Assembly (NCBI GenBank): GCA_934553285.1
Contig: CAKTFD010000027.1
Coordinates: 1-21,380, forward strand
Reading direction: 5' to 3'
Origin: an uncultured Faecalibacterium sp.
Lineage (GTDB): Bacteria > Bacillota > Clostridia > Oscillospirales > Ruminococcaceae
Length of the DNA stretch: 21,380 nucleotides
Part shown: piece by piece, positions 14,768 to 20,840 of the stretch
How the letters are laid out: every line of letters starts with the position of its first letter
Position numbering within the stretch: the first letter of the stretch is position 1
The notes under the pieces: generated by a model
What the model was told of the DNA's origin: nothing
Database searches by the model: none
The model's input: the letters and a program-made list of their open reading frames with translations, nothing else
Translations under genes and position numbers: made by a program

Positions 14768-14873
14768 GATTTAAAATACCCTCCGCTTTGCTCTGGGCAT
14801 AGTCAGAGGGAAAAGTATTTTTTATTTGCAGTTCCGAAACGCCTGCGGGCGTTTCGGAACTGCTTTTTCACGA
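14768..14873 (+). repeat. Two-hairpin intergenic repeat, copy A
   Basis: One of five copies in the window. Hairpin 1 (CCC at about 14779-14781 with GGG at 14795-14797) is weaker here. The box TCAGAGGGAA and a T-rich stretch follow. Hairpin 2 has arm GCAGTTCCGAAACGCC (14828-14843), loop TGCG and a perfect second arm (14848-14863), then TTTTTCAC. It sits between the ZIP terminator and the 3' end of the MATE gene. No reverse partner is seen. Confidence 0.85.
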
Positions 14874-14916
14874 GAAGAGTCATGATTGAAAACGGCGTTG
14901 TTTTGGTTAAAAGTGA

Positions 14917-16284
14917 TCATGCCGCCTGTGTTTGCTGCTGTTTCTGATGCAGGTGCCGCCGTACCACCAGCAGGCAGGTCAGGTGGACCAGTGCGGTCAG
15001 CGCCCAGCTGATGGGGTAGCTGATGTACAGCATAAAGGGAGAGCGCTGCAGCTGGAAAATGGTGGCGATCCATACCAGGCGCAGCAGGCAGACACCCACA
15101 AGGCTCACCACCATAGGCAGTACGCTGTAGCCCAGCCCGCGCAGGCTGCTGGCCAGCACATCCATGATGCCGCACAGCAGGTAGGGGGTGCAGATGATGC
15201 ACAGCCGCTCGTAACCGGCGGCAATGACCTCCGCATCCGAGGAGTAGAAGTGCAGCAGCGGCTGCCCGGCCAGTGCTGCGCCGCCGCCCAGTGCAATGCC
15301 GGTGACCGCTGCACACAAAAGGCAGTTGCGGATCACACGGTCAAGATTCTGGTACTTGCGGGCACCGATGTTCTGGCTGGTAAAGGTCACGGCGGCCTGT
15401 GCAAAGGCGTTCATGGCGGTATAAACAAAGCCCTCCAGGTTGGAGGAGGCGGAATTGCCCGCCACCACGATGGAGCCAAAGGAGTTGATGGCGGACTGGA
15501 TGACCACGTTGGAAAGGCTGAACACCGTGCTTTGCAGCCCGGCAGGCAGCCCGATGAGCAGGATCTGTTTCAGCGCACCTGCATGGAAAGCCAGCCGCCG
15601 CACATCCAGCCGCAGCGCACCTTTTTCCCGCATCAGCATCCCGGTCACCATCAGGGCGGACACGGTCTCGCTGATGATGGTGGCCAGCGCCACGCCCGCC
15701 ACGCTCATGGAAAAACCGATGACGAACACCAGGTTCAGCACTACGTTGATCACACCGGCAGCAGCCAGGCAGTACAGCGGGCGTCTGGTATCGCCCACAG
15801 CCCGCAGCAGCGCACTGCTGAAATTATACAGCATGGTCATGGGCATACCGATAAAATAGATCCGCAGGTATAAAGCGGACAGCGCGATCACATCCTCGGG
15901 GCAGCTCATCAGCTCCAGCAGGCTCCGTGCGGAACAAAAGCCCAGCACGGCCAGCAGTACGCCGCTTACAAGCCCCAGCGCTACAGCGGTGTGTACCGTA
16001 TCCTGTACGCCCTGCTCGTCCTGCGCACCAAAGCACCGGGCAGCCACAACATTGGCACCCAGCGATAAGCCTACAAACAGGTTGACCAGCAGGTTGATCA
16101 GCGAGCCATTGGAGCCGACTGCGGCCAGTGCCGTGCTGCCTGCAAAGCGGCCTACCACCACAACATCCGCCGCATTGAACAGCAGCTGCAGGATGCTGGA
16201 TGCTGCCAGCGGCAGAGAAAACAGGATGATCTTTTGCAGCATCGGGCCGCTGGTCAGATCTGCAGAGCGGCTTGTCGTTGCCAT
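14917..16284 (-). CDS. MATE family multidrug/toxin efflux transporter
   Basis: A 455-residue membrane exporter with 12 predicted helices in two halves, driven by a sodium or proton gradient. The N-terminal half shows the MATE pattern: LTSGPMLQKIILFSLPLAASSILQLLFNAADVVVVGRFAGSTALAAVG, with the family's Asp (AADVVVVGRF) near residue 40. The link SSALLRAVGDTRRPLYCLAAAGVINVVLNLVFV at about 155-190 is also typical. The second half repeats the pattern (LPAGLQSTVFSLSNVVIQSAINSFGSIVVAG). It is most like the DinF/NorM-like group common in gut Clostridia; the substrate is unknown. The start ATG 16284 has AGGAGG 10 bases upstream. It is a single gene with its own promoter, next to a repeat copy at its 3' side. 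Confidence 0.95.
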   Translation of the reverse strand: MATTSRSADLTSGPMLQKIILFSLPLAASSILQLLFNAADVVVVGRFAGSTALAAVGSNGSLINLLVNLFVGLSLGANVVAARCFGAQDEQGVQDTVHTAVALGLVSGVLLAVLGFCSARSLLELMSCPEDVIALSALYLRIYFIGMPMTMLYNFSSALLRAVGDTRRPLYCLAAAGVINVVLNLVFVIGFSMSVAGVALATIISETVSALMVTGMLMREKGALRLDVRRLAFHAGALKQILLIGLPAGLQSTVFSLSNVVIQSAINSFGSIVVAGNSASSNLEGFVYTAMNAFAQAAVTFTSQNIGARKYQNLDRVIRNCLLCAAVTGIALGGGAALAGQPLLHFYSSDAEVIAAGYERLCIICTPYLLCGIMDVLASSLRGLGYSVLPMVVSLVGVCLLRLVWIATIFQLQRSPFMLYISYPISWALTALVHLTCLLVVRRHLHQKQQQTQAA

Positions 16285-16334
16285 GGGTCATACACCTCCT
16301 ATCAATAAACCAAGGTCGAACAATGCAATTGCCT

Positions 16335-16363
16335 ATTATAGCGCGCTGTAAGGCAAAAAACAA
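16335..16363 (-). promoter_or_regulatory. Promoter of the MATE gene
   Basis: On the minus strand: TTGTTT (16358-16363), 17 bases, TATAAT (16335-16340). It lies about 50 bases before the start codon. Confidence 0.75.
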
Positions 16364-16425
16364 GGGGCGGAGCGGGCATTTCCGCCGTAAAGCGGCAAAT
16401 ATCGGCAGCAGGCTGCAGCGTACGA

Positions 16426-16454
16426 TTGCAAAACGCAGCCCATACTGCTATAAT
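16426..16454 (+). promoter_or_regulatory. Promoter of the sugar transferase gene
   Basis: TTGCAA (16426-16431), 17 bases, TATAAT (16449-16454), with TG at 16446-16447 making an extended -10. It stands back to back with the MATE promoter. Confidence 0.75.
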
Positions 16455-16493
16455 AAGGCGGTAAAACCGTAGAAAACGGAGGACGTTTTATTT

Positions 16494-17117
16494 ATGTATC
16501 GCAATGGGATCAAACGGTTGTTGGATATCCTGCTCTCGGCCTGCGGTATGATCTGCCTGTCGTGGCTGTTCCTGATCCTGGCCGTGGCTATCAAGCTGGA
16601 CTCGCCCGGGCCGGTGTTCTTCCGGCAGAAGCGGGTGGGCATCGGCAAGCGGCATTTTGAGATCCTCAAGTTCCGCACCATGCGCATCGATACCCCCCAC
16701 GATATGCCCACCCATCTGCTCCATGACCCGGATCAGTATATCACCCGCATGGGGCACTTTTTGCGCAAGACCAGCCTGGACGAGCTGCCCCAGCTGTGGA
16801 ATATCTTTGTGGGGGATATGGCAGTCATCGGCCCCCGCCCGGCACTGTGGAACCAGTACGACCTGCTGGCCGAGCGGGATAAATACGGAGCCAACGATGT
16901 GCGCCCAGGCCTGACCGGGTGGGCACAGATCCATGGCCGGGATGAGCTGGAGATCGCGGAAAAAGCCAGACTGGATGGCTGGTATGTGGAGCATCTGGGC
17001 TTTTGGCTGGACGTAAAGTGCTTTTTTGGCACCATTGCCGCCGTGCTGAAACACGATGGCGTGGTGGAGGGCGGTACAGGCACTCTGCACGAGGAAACAG
17101 GCAAAGAGAATCATTAA
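16494..17117 (+). CDS. Bacterial sugar transferase, small PglC/WcaJ-type phosphoglycosyl transferase
   Basis: Transfers a phospho-sugar from a UDP-sugar to undecaprenyl phosphate on the inner membrane face, the first step in capsule, exopolysaccharide or glycoprotein glycan assembly. It is 207 residues, so it is the minimal monotopic form without the extra N-terminal helices of WcaJ. A single hydrophobic segment (about 9-33) enters the membrane. Catalytic features are KRVGIGKRHFEILKFRTM (46-63), the Asp-Glu dyad in TSLDELPQLWN (D96, E97), VGDMAVIGPRP (106-116) and VRPGLTGWAQIHGRD (136-150). The start ATG 16494 has GGAGG 11 bases upstream. No other glycan genes are nearby, so the pathway it starts is not clear. 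The stop codon is at the edge of repeat copy B, which would act as its terminator. Confidence 0.93.
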   Translation: MYRNGIKRLLDILLSACGMICLSWLFLILAVAIKLDSPGPVFFRQKRVGIGKRHFEILKFRTMRIDTPHDMPTHLLHDPDQYITRMGHFLRKTSLDELPQLWNIFVGDMAVIGPRPALWNQYDLLAERDKYGANDVRPGLTGWAQIHGRDELEIAEKARLDGWYVEHLGFWLDVKCFFGTIAAVLKHDGVVEGGTGTLHEETGKENH

Positions 17118-17217
17118 GAATAGCCGCCGCGTGCGCTTTGGCTATTTTCAGCGGAAAAATATTTTTTTATTTGCAGTTCTGAAAAATCTGCGGATTTTTC
17201 AGAACTGCTTTTTCACG
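17117..17217 (+). repeat. Two-hairpin intergenic repeat, copy B
   Basis: Hairpin 1 is AATAGCC (17119-17125) with GGCTATT (17140-17146). TCAGCGGAA (17148-17156) and a T-rich stretch follow. Hairpin 2 has arm GCAGTTCTGAAAAATC (17173-17188), loop TGCG and a perfect second arm (17193-17208), then TTTTTCAC. It begins at the sugar transferase stop and is the only terminator-like structure there. It faces copy E. Confidence 0.88.
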
Positions 17218-17263
17218 GAGGGGCTGTGACCAGAAGATGCATTTTTTGCTGATTTGTCCTGAT

Positions 17264-17370
17264 TTGTGAAAAGGTGTTTGGAGCGGCCCGCAGGCCGCGA
17301 CAAACACAAAATAAAAATAATTCTTCCGCAGAAGATGGCCAGAGCGCAGCGGAGGCCATTCTAAATCGTC
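17264..17370 (-). repeat. Two-hairpin intergenic repeat, copy E (reverse)
   Basis: On the minus strand it runs from GACGATTTAGAATGGCC to TTTTCACA. Hairpin 1 is ATGGCC (17335-17340) with GGCCAT (17354-17359). Hairpin 2 pairs 17274-17288 with 17293-17307 with two internal mismatches and loop TGCG (minus strand). It is the most worn copy and ends just before the aspS promoter. Confidence 0.8.
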
Positions 17371-17377
17371 ATTTCAC

Positions 17378-17405
17378 TTGATTTATCCCCGGAAAAGCGT
17401 ATAAT
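17378..17405 (+). promoter_or_regulatory. Promoter of aspS
   Basis: TTGATT (17378-17383), 16 bases, TATAAT (17400-17405). It begins 8 bases after the end of repeat copy E. Confidence 0.75.
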
Positions 17406-17444
17406 AAAACAGTACACAAGACGTTAAAGGAGGATTCCTGTATT

Positions 17445-18779
17445 ATGGAACGCACCTATATCAACGAGGCCCAGAAGGCCATCGGCGGCACGGTGAAGGT
17501 GCAGGGCTTTATCGAGAACCTGCGCAACAGCAAATATATGGCATTTATCGTGCTGAAGGATATTACCGGCAAACTGCAGATCACGGTGGAAAAGGCCGAC
17601 CACCCTGAACTGGTGGATACCATCGACCAGCTGACCCCGGATTCCGTCATTACCGTTACCGGCAAGGTGATGGAGAACGACTATGTCAAGATGGGCGGTG
17701 TGGAGATGATCCCCACCACCATCGAGGTGGAGAGCACTGCCGATGCGCTGCCCATCGTCCGCAAGGAGATCGCAGCCACCAAGAAAAAGAAGGCTGTGGA
17801 GCGCTCCAGCATCGACCAGCGCATCGACTACCGCTGGATCGACCTGCGCACCGACGAGAACCAGCTGATGTTCAAGGCACAGAGCTGCTTCGTCAACGCC
17901 ATGCGCAAGTTCCTGCTGGATCGCAACTTCATCGAGATCCACACCCCCAAGCTGATCGCTGCTGCCAGCGAGAGCGGCTCTGAGGTGTTCAAGGTGGATT
18001 ACTTTGACCGCAACGCCTATCTGGCACAAAGCCCCCAGTTCTATAAGCAGATGGCCATGGCTGCCGGTTTTGAGCGCATCTTCGAGACCGGCCCCGTGTT
18101 CCGTGCGGAGAAGAGCTACACCAACAAGCACGCCACCGAGTTCTCCGGTTTTGACCTGGAGTTCAGCTACATCACCTCCTTCAAGGATGTGATGAAGATG
18201 GAAGAGGAGCTGCTGACCGCCGGCCTGCAGGCTGTTAAGGAGAACTACGGCGACCAGATCCAGGAGATGTTCGGCCAGGAAGTGATCGTGCCTACCACCC
18301 CGTTCCCGGTGGTCAAGCTGGCAGACCTGTACAAGGCACTGGAAGAAGAATTTGGCTACACCGTGGACGAGAGCGAAAAGGGCGACCTGACCACCGAGGC
18401 CGAGCGCTTGAGCTACGACTGGGTCAAGAAGCACTATGGCCACGAGTTCCTGTTCATCACCGATTACTCCGCTGAAAAGCGTGCCTTCTACCACATGCGT
18501 GACGAAAACGGCGTGCCCCAGGGCTACGACCTGATCTGGCGCGGTGTGGAGATCACCACCGGTGCCCAGCGTGAGCACCGCTACGAGGTGCTGAAGAAGC
18601 AGGCAGAGGAAAAGGGCCTGGCAGAGGATGTCAAGTTCTATCTGGAGTTCTTCCAGTACGGCTGCCCGCCCCACGGCGGCTTTGGCCTGGGCATCGATCG
18701 CCTGACCATGCTGCTGTGCGGCCTGAGCATCAAGGATGCCGAGTTCCTGTTCCGCGGCCCCAACCGCCTGACCCCGTGA
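17445..18779 (+). CDS. aspS: Aspartyl-tRNA synthetase, archaeal/eukaryotic type (aspartate-tRNA(Asn) ligase)
   Basis: A class II aminoacyl-tRNA synthetase that charges Asp. At 444 residues it is the short archaeal-type form; bacterial AspRS is about 590 with an inserted GAD domain that is absent here. The N-terminal OB-fold anticodon domain covers about 1-100. AspRS identity comes from AYLAQSPQFYKQMAMAAGFERIF (191-213); AsnRS has a different segment there. Motif 2 is GPVFRAEKS (216-224) and motif 3 is GLGIDRLTM (414-422). Such enzymes in Bacillota are often non-discriminating and also charge tRNA(Asn), followed by the GatCAB amidotransferase; this is likely but cannot be proved from the sequence. 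AAAGGAGG lies 12 bases before ATG 17445. AsnRS is the alternative name that automatic tools may give. The gene is flanked by repeat pairs. Confidence 0.9.
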   Translation: MERTYINEAQKAIGGTVKVQGFIENLRNSKYMAFIVLKDITGKLQITVEKADHPELVDTIDQLTPDSVITVTGKVMENDYVKMGGVEMIPTTIEVESTADALPIVRKEIAATKKKKAVERSSIDQRIDYRWIDLRTDENQLMFKAQSCFVNAMRKFLLDRNFIEIHTPKLIAAASESGSEVFKVDYFDRNAYLAQSPQFYKQMAMAAGFERIFETGPVFRAEKSYTNKHATEFSGFDLEFSYITSFKDVMKMEEELLTAGLQAVKENYGDQIQEMFGQEVIVPTTPFPVVKLADLYKALEEEFGYTVDESEKGDLTTEAERLSYDWVKKHYGHEFLFITDYSAEKRAFYHMRDENGVPQGYDLIWRGVEITTGAQREHRYEVLKKQAEEKGLAEDVKFYLEFFQYGCPPHGGFGLGIDRLTMLLCGLSIKDAEFLFRGPNRLTP

Positions 18780-18796
18780 TATTATAAAACCTTTCC

Positions 18797-18833
18797 GAGA
18801 GCTGCTGTGCATTTTGTGCGGCGGCTCTTTTTT
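18797..18833 (+). terminator. Terminator of aspS
   Basis: GAGCTGCTGT (18799-18808) pairs with GCGGCGGCTC (18818-18827) with three G-U pairs, followed by T at 18828-18833. Confidence 0.75.
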
Positions 18834-18837
18834 ATTG

Positions 18838-18947
18838 GACGATCTTAAAATGGCTCCGCTCCGCTCTGCCATTCTCAGCGGAAATTATACTATAGATTTC
18901 GGTCTAGCGGAATGCCCACAGGCATTCCGCTAGACCATTTTCACAGA
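18838..18947 (+). repeat. Two-hairpin intergenic repeat, copy C
   Basis: Starts with GACGATCTTAAAATGGC. Hairpin 1 is AATGGC (18849-18854) with GCCATT (18868-18873). TCAGCGGAA is at 18875-18883. Hairpin 2 has arm GGTCTAGCGGAATGCC (18901-18916), loop CACA and a perfect second arm (18921-18936), then ATTTTCACAGA. Its arm sequence is unrelated to the other copies, but the geometry is identical. Confidence 0.87.
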
Positions 18948-19085
18948 AGAAGTCGCATCGGAAAACGACAGAGTGGGGGCGGGTGGCGCGTAGCGCCGGA
19001 TGAGGGCGCAGACTGGTATATACCTGCCCGCAGCGCCGCACTTTCGCAGAAAGCGGCGCTGCAAATGCTGTTTCCCTTTACGTCC
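18948..19085. other. GC-rich spacer between repeat copies C and D
   Basis: No gene is supported here. It holds two hairpins: GGCGC (18985-18989) with GCGCC (18993-18997), and a long one pairing GCAGCGCCGC+TTTC (19030-19045) with GAAA+GCGGCGCTGC (19049-19062). With copies C and D it completes the 512-base gap between aspS and spoIVA. Confidence 0.5.
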
Positions 19086-19196
19086 CCTCTGTGAAAAGGC
19101 AATTCCGGAAAATCCGCAGATTTTCCGGAATTGCAATTATAAAAAATATTTCCGCTGACTATGCCCAGAGCAAAGCGGAGGGCATTCAAAACCGTC
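19086..19196 (-). repeat. Two-hairpin intergenic repeat, copy D (reverse)
   Basis: On the minus strand it runs from GACGGTTTTGAATGCCC to TTTTCACAGAGG. Hairpin 1 is ATGCCC (19161-19166) with GGGCAT (19180-19185). Hairpin 2 has minus-strand arm GCAATTCCGGAAAATC, loop TGCG and a perfect partner (19099-19114 with 19119-19134). It faces copy C and ends 3 bases before the spoIVA sigma-E -35. Confidence 0.88.
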
Positions 19197-19198
19197 CC

Positions 19199-19228
19199 GG
19201 CATATTAAGCGCCCTCTTTTCATACGAT
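19199..19228 (+). promoter_or_regulatory. Sigma-E (mother-cell sporulation) promoter of spoIVA
   Basis: GGCATATT (19199-19206), 14 bases, CATACGAT (19221-19228). This matches the SigE consensus of a -35 like GKCATATT and a -10 like CATACAMT. In B. subtilis spoIVA is a SigE gene, so the site fits the gene. Confidence 0.8.
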
Positions 19229-19291
19229 ACAACGAGCACACCGACCCCTTATGGGCGCGGTGCGCAGCGCAACAGGAAGGGGAGAGCAGCT

Positions 19292-20785
19292 TTGGACAAA
19301 CAGGAACAGAACAGCATCTGTCGCGAGATCGGCGCACGCACCGGCGGGGATATCTATATCGGTGTGGTAGGCCCGGTGCGCAGCGGCAAATCCACCTTTA
19401 TCAAGCGGTTCATGGAGCAGCTGGTGCTGCCCGCCATGTCCGGCCCGGCCGCCGCCCGGGAACGAGCCAGGGACGAACTGCCGCAGTCCGCAGCAGGGCG
19501 CACTATTATGACTACGGAGCCAAAATTCATCCCGGAAACGGCGGTGCCCCTGCAGCTGGAGGGCGGCGGCGCATGCCGGGTGCGGCTCATCGACTGTGTG
19601 GGGTACATGGTGGAAGGTGCCATGGGGCACGAGGAGGACGCAAAGCCCCGCATGGTCAAAAGCCCCTGGTTCGAGCAGGAGGTCCCCTTTGACCTGGCAG
19701 CGGAGACCGGCACCCGCAAGGTGATCTGTGAGCACTCTACCATTGGTGTGGTGGTCACTACGGATGGCTCGGTGAGCGATATTCCCCGGGCAGGCTATGC
19801 CGAGGCCGAAAAACGAGTCATCGGGGAGTTGGATGCACTGGGCAAGCCCTATATCATCCTGCTCAACAGCACCCATCCGGATGCGCCGGAGACCCGGCAG
19901 CTGGCTGCAGGTATGGCGCGGGACTACCGCCGCACCGTGCTGCCGGTCAGCTGTGTGGATCTGGATGCGGCAGCGCTGCGGGAGATCCTGCGGCAGGTGC
20001 TGTACGAGTTCCCGGTGCAGGAGCTGGATTTTGCCCTGCCCCGCTGGGTGACCATGCTGGAACCGGGGCATTGGCTGCAGGCACAGGTATATGCAGCGGC
20101 CATGCAGCTGGCGGAGCGGGTATCCCGCATGAAGGATCTGCCAGCCGGAACGGCCGCACCTGCGCTGGAATGCGAGGCCGTGCAGCGCTCGGCGGTGGCC
20201 GGGGCCGACCTTGCCGCCGGTTCGGTGCGGGTAAGTGTGGAGCTGAAACCGGAGATCTTTTATCAGGTACTCAGCGAGCAGACAGGGCTGGAGATCGGGG
20301 ACGAGGCGGGGCTGATGCCCTGCATCATGGAGCTTGCCCGTGCAAAACGCGCCTACGAGAAGGTGCGCAGCGCCCTGGAACAGGTGGAGGCCACCGGGTA
20401 CGGCATCGTGATGCCCTCCATCGACGAGCTGCATCTGGAACCGCCCGAGATCGTGCATCAGGATGGCCGCTGCGGCGTAAGGCTGCAGGCCTGCGCCCCC
20501 TCCATCCAGATGATGAAGGCCACCATCCACACCGAACTCAGCCCCATCGTGGGCACCGAGAAGCAGAGCGAGGATCTGGTGCAGAGCCTGCTGGCGGATT
20601 TTGCGGATGACCCGGTGCAGCTGTGGGAGTCCAATATTTTCGGCAAAAGCCTGCACGAGCTGGTGAACGACGGCCTGCAGAACAAACTGCTGCACATCCC
20701 GCAGGAGGCCCGCACCCGCCTGCAGGAAACGCTGGAGCGCGTTATCAACGAAGGCTGCACCGGCCTGATCTGTATTCTGATCTGA
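19292..20785 (+). CDS. spoIVA: Stage IV sporulation protein A (spore coat basement layer ATPase)
   Basis: SpoIVA assembles on the forespore outer membrane as an ATP-driven polymer that anchors the spore coat and supports cortex formation. The start is TTG 19292 with AAGGGGAG 7 bases upstream, giving 497 residues against 492 in B. subtilis. The frame stays open back to 19091, but that part runs through repeat copy D and the promoter and is not coding. Walker A is GPVRSGKS (27-34), then DELPQSAAGRTIMTTEPKF, which holds the conserved switch-like segment, and DCVGYMVEGA. The C-terminal anchor region ends LERVINEGCTGLICILI, as in SpoIVA. The full length and intact motifs argue that the protein is functional. 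A sigma-E promoter precedes it, so expression should be mother-cell specific. No truncation or frame break is seen. Confidence 0.96.
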   Translation: MDKQEQNSICREIGARTGGDIYIGVVGPVRSGKSTFIKRFMEQLVLPAMSGPAAARERARDELPQSAAGRTIMTTEPKFIPETAVPLQLEGGGACRVRLIDCVGYMVEGAMGHEEDAKPRMVKSPWFEQEVPFDLAAETGTRKVICEHSTIGVVVTTDGSVSDIPRAGYAEAEKRVIGELDALGKPYIILLNSTHPDAPETRQLAAGMARDYRRTVLPVSCVDLDAAALREILRQVLYEFPVQELDFALPRWVTMLEPGHWLQAQVYAAAMQLAERVSRMKDLPAGTAAPALECEAVQRSAVAGADLAAGSVRVSVELKPEIFYQVLSEQTGLEIGDEAGLMPCIMELARAKRAYEKVRSALEQVEATGYGIVMPSIDELHLEPPEIVHQDGRCGVRLQACAPSIQMMKATIHTELSPIVGTEKQSEDLVQSLLADFADDPVQLWESNIFGKSLHELVNDGLQNKLLHIPQEARTRLQETLERVINEGCTGLICILI

Positions 20786-20791
20786 AAAAAG

Positions 20792-20829
20792 CCCGCCCGC
20801 CGCAGGCAAAGCGCTTGCGGCGGGCGGGT
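20792..20829. terminator. Bidirectional terminator between spoIVA and the DUF4364 gene
   Basis: A 15-bp, very GC-rich stem (20792-20806 with 20814-20828, one G-U pair). Six A at 20785-20790 give a good U-run on the minus strand. The plus-strand tail (TATTTGTT) is weaker. Confidence 0.85.
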
Positions 20830-20840
20830 ATTTGTTGGGT

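Noticed and set aside
17424..18872. Minus-strand open frame of 482 codons across aspS
   Set aside because: Mirror of a conserved synthetase gene; low-complexity Leu/Gln/His-rich product.
14768..19196. Repeat copies as ordinary terminators only
   Set aside because: The hairpin plus T-run could end transcripts, and copy B probably does, but conserved sequence outside the hairpins and copies lying after other good terminators or before a gene are not explained by termination alone.
19091..19291. N-terminal extension of spoIVA to an upstream ATG at 19091
   Set aside because: It would translate repeat copy D and the sigma-E promoter; TTG 19292 has a ribosome site and restores the usual N-terminus.
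19220..20809. Minus-strand open frame of 529 codons across spoIVA
   Set aside because: Antisense to a full-length conserved gene; no ribosome site or family.
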